Position numbers and translations under genes: made by a program. This document shows positions 18,111 to 27,474 of a stretch of DNA of 64,000 nucleotides, piece after piece. Source of the stretch: G020354785 sp964534745 (lineage in GTDB: Bacteria; Bacteroidota; Bacteroidia; Bacteroidales; UBA10428); assembly GCA_964534745.1 (NCBI GenBank), contig CAZHQW010000002.1, positions 1-64,000 of the forward strand, in the 5' to 3' direction. The notes under the pieces were generated by a model. The model made no database searches. It worked only from the letters and a program-made list of their open reading frames with translations, and was not told where the DNA came from. Position 1 is the stretch's first letter. Each line of letters opens with the position of its first letter.

Positions 18111-19375
18111 ATCTCTCCCCTCTCATACTTGCGAAGCAGATTTAATAATTCCCTGCTGTCGGCAATCTCTCCGGATATCAATCTCAATTTACGCAGGAGA
18201 GCATTTGCCGCTTCCATAATATTTAAATCGGGATAATATTTCCTGCTGCAATGGTTAAGGAACCTGAGAACAGTAAATGCATTGAACCAGGCAAGGAACC
18301 GTCTGCTAAAGGAGCCTATGTTATTGCAGTTATTGTTTATTTCTTCTATTTTGCCTACAGCACGGATCTGATGCAGGAAGTCCTGTACCGGCAGGGGAAG
18401 CTGCCTGATTATCTTTTCTGAGGATGCTGCTCCGGCTTTAAAAAACTGCAGGTATATTTCAAGCAGTTCTTTTAATGCCTCGAAACTGGAGGGATTATAA
18501 GTCATTAAAGGAGATTCACCCTTAATAAGAAACCTGCTTACTGCAGACCCCGTACCAAATGGTACCCTGCCCGAGGGCCTTGGCGAAGGAATCACACGTG
18601 TTGTACTTATATCGATGAACCTTCCAAGAGGGATTATTTTATGCAGGAAATAAAAATCTTCACCTGCCTTTCTTTTATTCATTCCTCCCTGCCTTACATA
18701 AGTCAGCGCTTTTACTGCGAAGCATGAACCTATGGTATGGTAAGCATAGGGGAATGTAATAAACCTTAATGACTGAACATAGTACCTGAGATGCAGCTCA
18801 TAAAGGCAAATTGCCCTGTAGACAGGTTCTGCAAAATCTTCTCCGGACAGGGGATGCTCAAAATAGATACTGCATCCGTCAGCATCAGGATATTTATTAA
18901 AACTGCTCTCAATCTCCGTAAAATAATTATTGTCACAAATACTATCGGCATCAAATGAAATAATTATGCCCGATTTGTTTTGTGCCATGTCGAACCTGCC
19001 GACTGCCTCATCCATACCTATTTTTCTTGCCAGTCCCGCCCCGGCAAACTTTGGCGGCAAATCAGGTACATAAATGAGATGATACTGAAACTTGCTGTCC
19101 TGATGGCCCTTAATCCATTCTCCTGCCTGCCTTAACGTCTTTAAATTATGCTCTTTTATCTTACTGCCGTCATTAAGGGATGAGTTTATCACAATAATTA
19201 CCTCCACCGGGGATTGCGGCCTGGAACAGTCATATAATGAGCCGAGTGAATGTATTAATCTATTCTCATAGTAGCAAGGTATGACAACTACAAACCGAAG
19301 GTCTTCCCGTGGTTCAGCCCTTATATGAAGTTTAAAATCTTTCTGCTTCTGAAAGTATTGGTCAGCAAAACCCAT
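18092..19375 (-). CDS. Glycosyltransferase family 2 protein
   Basis: The 427 residues contain a GT-A fold near the N-terminus: VVVIPCYYENRLIHSLGSL, VEVIIVINSS, and the metal/nucleotide-binding FDADS (about residue 145). A later GEDFYFLHKI provides an ED-type acidic pair that commonly marks the catalytic region in this family. No membrane helix is obvious, so it is probably cytoplasmic or peripheral. Donor and acceptor are unknown. It starts 12 bp after the OmpH gene, suggesting cotranscription. The last four codons lie in the shared terminator hairpin. Confidence 0.82.
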   Translation of the reverse strand: MGFADQYFQKQKDFKLHIRAEPREDLRFVVVIPCYYENRLIHSLGSLYDCSRPQSPVEVIIVINSSLNDGSKIKEHNLKTLRQAGEWIKGHQDSKFQYHLIYVPDLPPKFAGAGLARKIGMDEAVGRFDMAQNKSGIIISFDADSICDNNYFTEIESSFNKYPDADGCSIYFEHPLSGEDFAEPVYRAICLYELHLRYYVQSLRFITFPYAYHTIGSCFAVKALTYVRQGGMNKRKAGEDFYFLHKIIPLGRFIDISTTRVIPSPRPSGRVPFGTGSAVSRFLIKGESPLMTYNPSSFEALKELLEIYLQFFKAGAASSEKIIRQLPLPVQDFLHQIRAVGKIEEINNNCNNIGSFSRRFLAWFNAFTVLRFLNHCSRKYYPDLNIMEAANALLRKLRLISGEIADSRELLNLLRKYERGEIKKVRT

Positions 19376-19387
19376 TAAGCAGGAGGG

Positions 19388-20014
19388 TTACTTGTTTTTT
19401 GCCTGTTCTTTTTTGTATTTTTCGTTAAGTCCCTTAACAACCTGACTGGTAATATCAAGATTCTTATCGGCATAAAGAACATTACCACCTACTGTAGTTG
19501 TTCCAAAAACAAACTGGTATTTATATTCTTTCTGCAATTCCTCAAGATAGACGGTAATGGAATTCAGCACCTGCCTGAGCATGACCTGTTCCTCCTCTGC
19601 AAGCTCCATCCTTAAATCTTCCTGCAGTTTAAGGAGATTCTGCTGTTCGTTGAGTATTTGCTGCTCCAGCTGCTGGGCATCCGACCGCGTTACCAGTCCC
19701 CGCTGGACCTTGTACTGGTAATCCTCCACCTCTTTCTGGTATGCTCTCTCCTTGGATGCCAGCTCAGCTTCAGATGTCTTATATTTCTTTTCAAACTTCT
19801 GCTTCAGATCATGATAAAAATCAAAATTGTTAACTACAGTATCAATATTGATATAGGCTATCGCACTTGATGAAAAATCAAAGGAGGCTGCCTCAACTCC
19901 GGCTGTTTTACCAGTATCGGGTTCCTTATCTTTCCTGTCAAAATAATATAATATGCCAATAGCAATTACTCCTGCCAGGGATATTATACTTAATATTAGC
20001 GGTAATCTTTTCAT
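19388..20014 (-). CDS. OmpH/Skp-family periplasmic chaperone-like protein
   Basis: OmpH/Skp proteins hold unfolded outer-membrane proteins in the periplasm. After a membrane helix or uncleaved signal (about residues 5-21), AIAYINIDTVVNNFDFYHDL is the usual start of the mature domain, followed by a long Lys/Glu/Gln-rich helix pair (about 70-150), the tentacles of Skp. The start at 20014 (MKRLPLILSI) was preferred over the longer frame beginning at 20053. The neighbour upstream is porP/sprF, which encodes an outer-membrane protein. Confidence 0.85.
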   Translation of the reverse strand: MKRLPLILSIISLAGVIAIGILYYFDRKDKEPDTGKTAGVEAASFDFSSSAIAYINIDTVVNNFDFYHDLKQKFEKKYKTSEAELASKERAYQKEVEDYQYKVQRGLVTRSDAQQLEQQILNEQQNLLKLQEDLRMELAEEEQVMLRQVLNSITVYLEELQKEYKYQFVFGTTTVGGNVLYADKNLDITSQVVKGLNEKYKKEQAKNK

Positions 20015-20076
20015 TTCTTTAATTATAAGTTTAATAAACAAAAGAGTCAACAAATATAAATTATCTTCAATTAATT

Positions 20077-21045
20077 TTAAAATTCCGGGCAGGGAATGCT
20101 TGTGATTTTTTTCCTTCTTCTTGGTAACCTGAACTTAACACTCATTGAGACCTCATGGGTTGCATATGCATGTGATATAAGATTGGAAATAGTAAGATCA
20201 AAACTGTAGCCTATATTAAAATGTCTTGTTTTATACCCGGCAAGCAAAACAAAAGCATCACCGCGCTGCGAATTGAAGGGAGGGAGACCCCTGTACCATA
20301 TTCCAAGAACAAGGGGCACCTTATGCCAGTATATCCCCAGATCCAGCTGGTTTTGCTTTCCCTGGTTCTTGAAAAGGAAAGCAAAAGTCATGGTCTCATC
20401 CTTGGGTTTCAGCAACTTACCTTTCTCAATTAGCTCTATTCCCCCGAATAATGAGAATTTAACCGGCAGGCGTGCCTGCAGTGTTGATAGAGATAGATCG
20501 GGCTTTATGATGTGGTCAAACGTTGTCCCGAACCATATATTCTTTGTATAAACCAGCAAAGATGTTCCTACATCGACATTTCTGGCCTTGTCAGAATCAT
20601 ATATGGATCCCTGGCTCGGTTCCCCCAGTATATCGAATATACTGTTAAGTTTATAATTGTGTAATCCGTGGTCTATATAGGAAAAACTCAGCCCGGGCCT
20701 TATATTTACAGCATGGAATATCTCAAAATTATATGAATATAATAAACTTGCCCTGAATGTACCAAGCTCGCTCTTGCCTATAACATCCTTCATACATATT
20801 ATACCAACACCGCTTTTAAAATCCGAGAAATACTGGTCATAACCAATATTATATGTAATGAAGGGAACAAGTGTAAGCCACTGGTTCCTGTAGTTTGCAG
20901 TAATGCGGCTCCCTTCCACAGCACCGGCAAAAGATGGTGCCAGGTAAAGGGGATTGGCATAAAACTGTGAGAACTGGGGATCCTGCGCATATATATTTAC
21001 TGTACATACGTAAAAGAATATATATATGAAGATCCGTACCTTCAT
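20077..21045 (-). CDS. PorP/SprF-family outer-membrane protein
   Basis: A 322-residue protein with a signal peptide (about 1-20, ending IYAQ) and the family start QDPQFSQFYANPLYLAPSFAGA, then NYRNQWL and alternating beta strands to a C-terminal VSMSVKFRLP. PorP/SprF proteins form 14-stranded barrels that hold type B T9SS substrates on the surface. The gene directly upstream on the same strand encodes such a substrate (21280-27345), the normal pairing. A 12-bp perfect inverted repeat lies 35 bp upstream of the start. Confidence 0.93.
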   Translation of the reverse strand: MKVRIFIYIFFYVCTVNIYAQDPQFSQFYANPLYLAPSFAGAVEGSRITANYRNQWLTLVPFITYNIGYDQYFSDFKSGVGIICMKDVIGKSELGTFRASLLYSYNFEIFHAVNIRPGLSFSYIDHGLHNYKLNSIFDILGEPSQGSIYDSDKARNVDVGTSLLVYTKNIWFGTTFDHIIKPDLSLSTLQARLPVKFSLFGGIELIEKGKLLKPKDETMTFAFLFKNQGKQNQLDLGIYWHKVPLVLGIWYRGLPPFNSQRGDAFVLLAGYKTRHFNIGYSFDLTISNLISHAYATHEVSMSVKFRLPRRRKKITSIPCPEF

Positions 21046-21079
21046 AAACAGCTGTTGATTTCTTTAATATTCATTACCT

Positions 21080-21114
21080 ATAACTTAATACGAAATTGAC
21101 TTGTATTAAGTTAT
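21080..21114. repeat. Perfect 12-bp inverted repeat upstream of porP/sprF
   Basis: ATAACTTAATAC (21080-21091) and GTATTAAGTTAT (21103-21114) flank an 11-base spacer. It lies in the 234-bp gap between the PKD protein gene and porP. There is no T tract on either side, so it is not an ordinary terminator. It could be an operator, or an mRNA hairpin that sets the ratio of the substrate to its PorP partner. The rest of the gap, 21115-21279, is AT-rich and shows nothing else. Confidence 0.6.
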
Positions 21115-21279
21115 GCTGAACGATTTGAAATTTAAATATTTTTTTTATTGTTAACTTATTATTCTTTAACTAATTATAAACATTGTTAATAAATAGTACA
21201 AGGCTAAAATACATTGATATCTAGGTCCCGCAAATAACAATCACCAAATGCAGGAGTATATGCCAGGTATAATGTAATG

Positions 21280-24200
21280 TTAATCGGCAGGTGTTATCCT
21301 TTCGGGATTAATAAGAAGGGTGACATCCCCTGCATATATTTTGGTCTGTCCGTTGGTAAACGTTGCCTTTACTTTCCAGACATAAACTCCCTGGCTGACA
21401 GGCTTGGAAGGGTCATTATTGATACAACCGTTCCAGCCGGTATTTATATTATCTGTGCTGAAAATTAATTCGCCCCAGCGGTTATATACTTCAAATCTGT
21501 AAATTTCAACTCCTTCGGACCTCGGATAAAATAGTCCGTCCACAGGAACATCCATCTCATATGTGCCATCGGCAATATTGGCCGGATTAACATAAAAGTA
21601 ATCAGGCAGTTCAAATTCCTTGGTCCCCTTGACATATATCGGAGTGGGATGAATAAGCGAGTCCCTGCATCCGTAAGTTGTCTCTGCCACCAGTGTCACC
21701 CAGTAATAGCCTGTATCATTGAGAACGAGGAAAGGCTCCTTCTCCACGGAAAAGGGACTTTCAATTCTTTCTTCATCAGGGTCATATCTGTAATACCACT
21801 CGTATGTCTCTGCATACTTCGTGTTATTATAAAATTTAATCTCTTCAGATGGCTCTGTCTGGCTTTCTTTAAGTACCTCACTGGGTGCGAAAGTAAAATC
21901 AATTTCAGGTAACGGGTAGACAGTAATATCCTTGAAATCAACATTTGCGCCGCCCGGACCGGTAACCATCAGCCTTGCCATAAATGTTCCGGGTTCAGTA
22001 TATATAAAAACAGGCTCTTCTTCAGTTGATGTATTACCTCCGAATCCGAAATTCCAGTTATATGTATTGTCGGTATATTTTACGGTAGCCCTGAAACTTA
22101 CCTCGAACGGGGCACAGCCTGCTTCATCCTCACCTATATAAATCAGAGGAGCAGGGGGTGTGATGTAAATATCATGAGAAACAATGGCATTACATTCGGG
22201 ATTTTCTTTATTGCTCGCATGTAAAGTCACGGGTATGGCATAATTATTCCCGGCTTCACCCCAGAACATATTATCATATGTATATACAAATGTATATTCA
22301 TCATTATTGGTGGTCACATCATTGCCAAAATCCCATTCATAGTCCCAGCTGTCCTGGTGGAAAGTATAATTCGTAAGTGTAATACTTGTCATATCGTTAA
22401 CCGTATCATACTGCTGAAGTACCGGTTCAGGGACAAACTCGGGTTCCGGACTGGGGTAGACTGTCACAATCTTTGTTGTATCATTCTCACACCCATAACT
22501 TGTCATCGCCCTGAAGTTCACTTCATATTCCAAGTTGGTTGCTCCGGTATTTGTGAAGAGATGCTGCGGATCTTCCATGGTGCTTATGCTTCCATCATCA
22601 AACTGCCACATAAAGTTTATTGCTCCTCCTTCGTAAAAACCATTAAAATCAAGCACCAGGGGATCACAACCGCTCCATCCCGGTGAAGACGAAAAATCTA
22701 CTGTCACCCCCGGGTAAACCTGTATATCCTTTTCAGTAGTATCCTTACAATTGAAATCAGTTGTTGAAATCAGGATTATCTTATTTGTCAGAATGTCATT
22801 GCTGATGTTCATAAAAGTGCTTACCGGCTCAAAGTCTGTGCTGGTCGCAGGTGAACCGTTTTCCAGTGTCCACTCGTACGACAGGTTTGTGCCCTGGGAT
22901 AAATTATTTATTACAGGAGTAAACGGGTGGCAGTCCGCCGATATATCTTCAAAGTCAAACTCTGCAGACGGCTTGGGGTGTATTGTTATAAGCTGTGATA
23001 TTGTGCTGTCACAGCCGTAATCGGAACTGGCTGTTAGCGTAATATTAAACTGCCTGTCACTGGTATAGCTGAAGTTCCTGTAAAGATGATCCGGATTAAC
23101 ATCATTTGAGCTTGAACCGTCTCCGAAGTCCCAGTCAAAGTGAGTGGATACTACTCCAATATTGTTTGACATATTCGTCAGCTCAGTAAGATGCGGATAG
23201 CACGGACCGCTATTGTCAATATTGAAGTTTGCCCTCACCTGGGGATGCACCATAATTGATCTTGTATATAAATCCTCACAACCCTGGGCATTTGTTACCC
23301 TCAGCTTTATTGTATTGTTCAGCGATGCTGTGCCGGTATTTGTTACAGTCCGGTTAAAAACGGGTGAACTGAGATTTGAGTCATAGATGCCGTCATTGTT
23401 AAAATCCCACGAATACTGGCTTATGCCTCCTCCCGATCCTGTACGGTCAATTGTAAAAAGCTCATCAGAACAAATAAAAGGTTTATCCAGTATAAAGCGT
23501 GCCCTGATAAACGGATATACTTCAATCTGGACCGTGGTATCATCATAACAGTAATGCTGTGTTGTAGCTTCGAGCCTCACATCATAAAATGTATTTGTCG
23601 GGTTCGAATTACTATAGATATGGGGAACCGGATCTGTTCCGTTATATGAGGTCCCGTCATCAAAATCCCATGTAAAATATGTATTTGTTTTGATATTGGA
23701 ATTATTTGTAAAGGCAACGGTCAGAGGCTGGCAGCCCTCAGTGAGGTCCGGCTGGAAACTTGCGATTACCTGCGGATATACAGTAATGGTATCAACAAAA
23801 AAATCCTCGCAGAAGCCATTTAACGTACGCAGCATAATCTGATAAATATCGGGATCGGTGCCCGTATTAATATAGGGCGGGATATCCGGATTGGAAGGGT
23901 TATACAATACAATGGAATCGTCGGGTGTATACTTCCATATATAATCAGTAATATGCCCGTGTGAACTGTTGTTAACTCTTATTTTAAAAGGTGAACAGCT
24001 GTCAACTTTACTTATAGTAAATCCCGGGTATACATTGGCATAGACTCTAACATCCCTGGAAAAACTGCTGTCACAGCCAAAAAGGTTTGTCGCTGTCAGC
24101 TCCACGGTATAAGTAGTGTTACTTTCAGTGTAATTGGTAAAAATCTTATTAACCGGATTTTCGTCATTTGAGCTTGTCCCGTCACCGAAATCCCACAAAT

Positions 24201-27200
24201 AGCTTAGATTCTTACCCTGCGAATTGTTTGTGAAGTCCACAGTAAGCGGATTACATCCTGTATTCGGCGAGGCAAAATCAAAAGCAGCTATCACCATCGG
24301 ATATAAGGTGACATGCCTTGTCATAGAGTCTTTGCATCCCTCAAAATTTGTGGCAACCAGTTTTATATAATATGTAGTATCGTTATTCAAGGGATTGACA
24401 AAGTGATGGTACATGGTGTCCGGAGAATAAATGACCGAGTCGTTTGTGCCGTCACCAAAAGACCAGTCAAACCGGTCCCCACCGAATGAGTTATTGGGGA
24501 GCTTCGCATCAAGGGGACTGCAATTGTTCAGGAATTCGAGTCCGAATAGAGCCCTGACAAAGGGATGAACGAGAACCGTATCAGCCAGGGTATCCCTGCA
24601 CATATAATCCGATATGGAGATCAGGGATATTATATATGAAGTATCATTCTCGGTACGGTTAAAATATCTGTGAGTGAAAGGTGCCATGGATGTGTCGGTA
24701 TATGATATGCCGTCACCGAAATCCCAGTCAAACATCAGGTTATATCCTATGGAATTGTTCGTGAAATCCACCCTTACAGAATCACAAATAATATCGGGGA
24801 CTATATCAAATAACGAATGTACTTCGGGATAGACAATCAGCCTTCTTGTGGTAGCAGTATCGCGGCAGCCATAGTTATTTACCCCGTTCATTGCAACATA
24901 CAGCGTATCCGGATTAGGCTGCGAGTTATCATTATGGATGAAATTAAAAGTATTATATGAAGTCTTTATAAAGGAGCTGTCCATTATTACACGCTTTTCA
25001 TCATAAACGTTCCAGAAAAAAGTATCTACACCTGTCGAAATAATAGGATTCAGGGTCGCCTGAAAAGGTGAACAATCGATTATTGAGCTTATAGAATAAT
25101 TTGCATTAATATAGGGATAAACATTTATATCAATTGAAGCGGTATCATGGCAGTTATATTTTGAATAAGCTATGAGCCTTGCAGTATAAACCGTATCATT
25201 CTTGGCAAAATTGTTGAATGTAAAACTGATTATTGAATCATAAGTCATCTGGTTTGTTGCAAAATCCCAGTACGATTTTATTGTATCCAGGGATCCTAAT
25301 GATGTGTCCGTAAACTGGATCTGAAGCGGGTGGCAACCCGAAAGGGTATCTGTCAGAAATCCCGCCCGCACGTTTGGCAGTACTTTTATTGTCTTGGTAA
25401 TACTGTCTGGGCACTCCCCGAAGATACCCTTTGCAACCAGTTTTATCCTGTACTCCTGTATGCTGTCCGTATTGTTCTCAGGATAAATCCGTGTAAAGGG
25501 ATTTGTCAGGGTTGAGTTGTCAATCCAGTCATTATAGCGCGTATCAAAGTTCCATATCATTGTCTCGGCCCTGAGCGGATCAGTCATATTTGTAAAGAGG
25601 GGTGAGAAAGGTGAACAACCCTGCTTCTCTTTTAAGTTGAACAGTGCGACCGGACCGTATAGTGCAAATATATTAAGGTTTACAACCGTATCTGCAAAGC
25701 ATTCCCTTATTATATTAACCCTGAATGAATAGAGCCCCGAGGAATCGGGAATAAATATAGGATCCGGAACCGTGGTGGAACTGAGGTTATTTGTGTCTGC
25801 CGGATTACTGACGCCTGTCCATTTATAGGCTATTCCCCCGCTCGCCACAAGCCTTATAGGATCCAGCGAGCAAAGTGTATAAAGCTTTGGTGCATAAGCT
25901 CCTCCTATACCGGCGCTTCCCCTGGCAGAAGCATAATCAGAAAAATATCCGTATTTGCAGCCCGTGCCTGTCCCCCCGTTAATTATACCAAGATGAAACC
26001 TTGCTATTTCATTGCTAACCCTGGCCTCACTCCCGACAGTTATCTTATTGCTTATGTAATCTCTCACTTCCATCGAATTTCTCAGTACCGCCCATGTTGA
26101 ATCAGGGACAAAGTCAAAATAACTGGATGGTATAGTATCGGTGTTATTGTTGCAGGTAATAGTGAAGTTCCTTATACTCTTGTTCTTTAATGGGCTGCTC
26201 ATGGTAGTATCATTTCTGACCATAAGGTTCATGAAAAAGCCGTCAAGGGGATTTGGCGTACGCGTGAAGGTGACATCGTGGGAGCCTGTACATCCCTCTA
26301 TTGTCGGAAGATATGCCCCCCCCATCTCGCATCCGTATCCTGTAATATGAACTACCATTGAAGGTTCGGATGTCCTGACATGAACCGTAGGGGTAGTCAC
26401 AAGATAATTCCTTACCTGTCCCGCACCGGCAACCGTTTCCTGGAATACACTGTTAATCCATATTGATGTATTCGGATAGAGTGTTGTAATAAAAAACCTT
26501 TCATTGGAAAATAACTGCCCCTTCATAACCAGGTACTCGCGTCCGAACAGACTTACCGGCACAAGCTGGTCCCCAAATATATCACGGCAGCCGCTGGCAT
26601 GGGCCATTGAATCATCATAACCCGTAATTGCTATATTTTTGTCTGATTTAACCCTGACCCCGTTTATATGCCTGTTTGCTGCCCTCTCCTCTGCCCTGAA
26701 TGCAAATGTTTCACCTGCATCAAGATATATTATTATCGAATCGGCAATGGGAGGATCGGGATATAACCAGTCGTCATTGGGATAAATGGCAATACGCGTA
26801 TTATTTTCTGTGGCTGCAATTATAAAACCGCTCCATGCTGTTCCCCCGTAAAGGCCATTATCAAAAAAATTCTGAGTGGATACATAAAAGTTCTTCCCCA
26901 GGCCATTCCTTCCCTTTAGTGCAAAAATATCCCTGTTCCAGTAATTGTCAAGTTCATAATAGCACGTTATCTCACCTGGTCCGGCCGTTATAAGGAATGC
27001 TTTGTTCTGGATTGAATCCGATGGATCCAGCGGTAAATTCTGGGGGTAATTTTCTATCCTGGCCACATCCATAATATCATTTAACTTAATAGAGTGGTGC
27101 TCCAGCTCATCAAGGTCAAATGTTATGGGTGTAAAAGCCGGGTTAGCCGGCTGGCTTACTGTAACAGTAGTGGGCAGCACGGCGGTGAAATGAAGATAAA

Positions 27201-27345
27201 TAGGCCTGCCGTCACCTCCTTCAGGCTCACCTGACCCGTGCACACTTGAAACGTCCGGTGCTGCAAACCAGAAAAGATTATCTGTCTGCGAGTAAACGGA
27301 CAAACAAAATATACTTATTGCCAAAAAAAATGTCAGACGGTTCAT
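21280..27345 (-). CDS. Giant PKD-repeat surface protein with T9SS type B sorting domain
   Basis: A 2021-residue secreted protein. Order: signal peptide (about 1-19); an IgGFc-binding-like N-terminal domain (about 35-480; WSGFIIAATENNTRIAIYPN, GYDDSMAHASGCRDIFGDQL); about 15 tandem PKD-like Ig modules of 85-100 residues (about 560-1920), many with WDFGDG; and a C-terminal gliding-motility/CHU_C domain (about 1935-2021; IYRFEVYNRWGELIFST, GVYVWKVKA), the type B signal. Nearly every module has a Cys near its start (GC-P) and another near its end (-GC-D), suggesting one disulfide per module. Probable role: surface adhesin or motility/attachment filament. PorP/SprF follows it on the same strand. 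Confidence 0.9.
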   Translation of the reverse strand: MNRLTFFLAISIFCLSVYSQTDNLFWFAAPDVSSVHGSGEPEGGDGRPIYLHFTAVLPTTVTVSQPANPAFTPITFDLDELEHHSIKLNDIMDVARIENYPQNLPLDPSDSIQNKAFLITAGPGEITCYYELDNYWNRDIFALKGRNGLGKNFYVSTQNFFDNGLYGGTAWSGFIIAATENNTRIAIYPNDDWLYPDPPIADSIIIYLDAGETFAFRAEERAANRHINGVRVKSDKNIAITGYDDSMAHASGCRDIFGDQLVPVSLFGREYLVMKGQLFSNERFFITTLYPNTSIWINSVFQETVAGAGQVRNYLVTTPTVHVRTSEPSMVVHITGYGCEMGGAYLPTIEGCTGSHDVTFTRTPNPLDGFFMNLMVRNDTTMSSPLKNKSIRNFTITCNNNTDTIPSSYFDFVPDSTWAVLRNSMEVRDYISNKITVGSEARVSNEIARFHLGIINGGTGTGCKYGYFSDYASARGSAGIGGAYAPKLYTLCSLDPIRLVASGGIAYKWTGVSNPADTNNLSSTTVPDPIFIPDSSGLYSFRVNIIRECFADTVVNLNIFALYGPVALFNLKEKQGCSPFSPLFTNMTDPLRAETMIWNFDTRYNDWIDNSTLTNPFTRIYPENNTDSIQEYRIKLVAKGIFGECPDSITKTIKVLPNVRAGFLTDTLSGCHPLQIQFTDTSLGSLDTIKSYWDFATNQMTYDSIISFTFNNFAKNDTVYTARLIAYSKYNCHDTASIDINVYPYINANYSISSIIDCSPFQATLNPIISTGVDTFFWNVYDEKRVIMDSSFIKTSYNTFNFIHNDNSQPNPDTLYVAMNGVNNYGCRDTATTRRLIVYPEVHSLFDIVPDIICDSVRVDFTNNSIGYNLMFDWDFGDGISYTDTSMAPFTHRYFNRTENDTSYIISLISISDYMCRDTLADTVLVHPFVRALFGLEFLNNCSPLDAKLPNNSFGGDRFDWSFGDGTNDSVIYSPDTMYHHFVNPLNNDTTYYIKLVATNFEGCKDSMTRHVTLYPMVIAAFDFASPNTGCNPLTVDFTNNSQGKNLSYLWDFGDGTSSNDENPVNKIFTNYTESNTTYTVELTATNLFGCDSSFSRDVRVYANVYPGFTISKVDSCSPFKIRVNNSSHGHITDYIWKYTPDDSIVLYNPSNPDIPPYINTGTDPDIYQIMLRTLNGFCEDFFVDTITVYPQVIASFQPDLTEGCQPLTVAFTNNSNIKTNTYFTWDFDDGTSYNGTDPVPHIYSNSNPTNTFYDVRLEATTQHYCYDDTTVQIEVYPFIRARFILDKPFICSDELFTIDRTGSGGGISQYSWDFNNDGIYDSNLSSPVFNRTVTNTGTASLNNTIKLRVTNAQGCEDLYTRSIMVHPQVRANFNIDNSGPCYPHLTELTNMSNNIGVVSTHFDWDFGDGSSSNDVNPDHLYRNFSYTSDRQFNITLTASSDYGCDSTISQLITIHPKPSAEFDFEDISADCHPFTPVINNLSQGTNLSYEWTLENGSPATSTDFEPVSTFMNISNDILTNKIILISTTDFNCKDTTEKDIQVYPGVTVDFSSSPGWSGCDPLVLDFNGFYEGGAINFMWQFDDGSISTMEDPQHLFTNTGATNLEYEVNFRAMTSYGCENDTTKIVTVYPSPEPEFVPEPVLQQYDTVNDMTSITLTNYTFHQDSWDYEWDFGNDVTTNNDEYTFVYTYDNMFWGEAGNNYAIPVTLHASNKENPECNAIVSHDIYITPPAPLIYIGEDEAGCAPFEVSFRATVKYTDNTYNWNFGFGGNTSTEEEPVFIYTEPGTFMARLMVTGPGGANVDFKDITVYPLPEIDFTFAPSEVLKESQTEPSEEIKFYNNTKYAETYEWYYRYDPDEERIESPFSVEKEPFLVLNDTGYYWVTLVAETTYGCRDSLIHPTPIYVKGTKEFELPDYFYVNPANIADGTYEMDVPVDGLFYPRSEGVEIYRFEVYNRWGELIFSTDNINTGWNGCINNDPSKPVSQGVYVWKVKATFTNGQTKIYAGDVTLLINPERITPAD

Positions 27346-27474
27346 GAATATAAAAGTTAGTTTCAGTAAATTTAATGTATCTTACTGAAGAATAATATTA
27401 TAAATTACAAACATTTATATAAATTTATACGTAAATGTGCTAAACAAGTTCTAATAATAAACCAATCCATTACC

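Noticed and set aside
21280..27345. Regular repeats suggestive of a CRISPR array or tandem DNA repeat
   Set aside because: The periodicity is about 260-300 bp and is carried by diverged PKD protein modules, not by identical DNA repeats.
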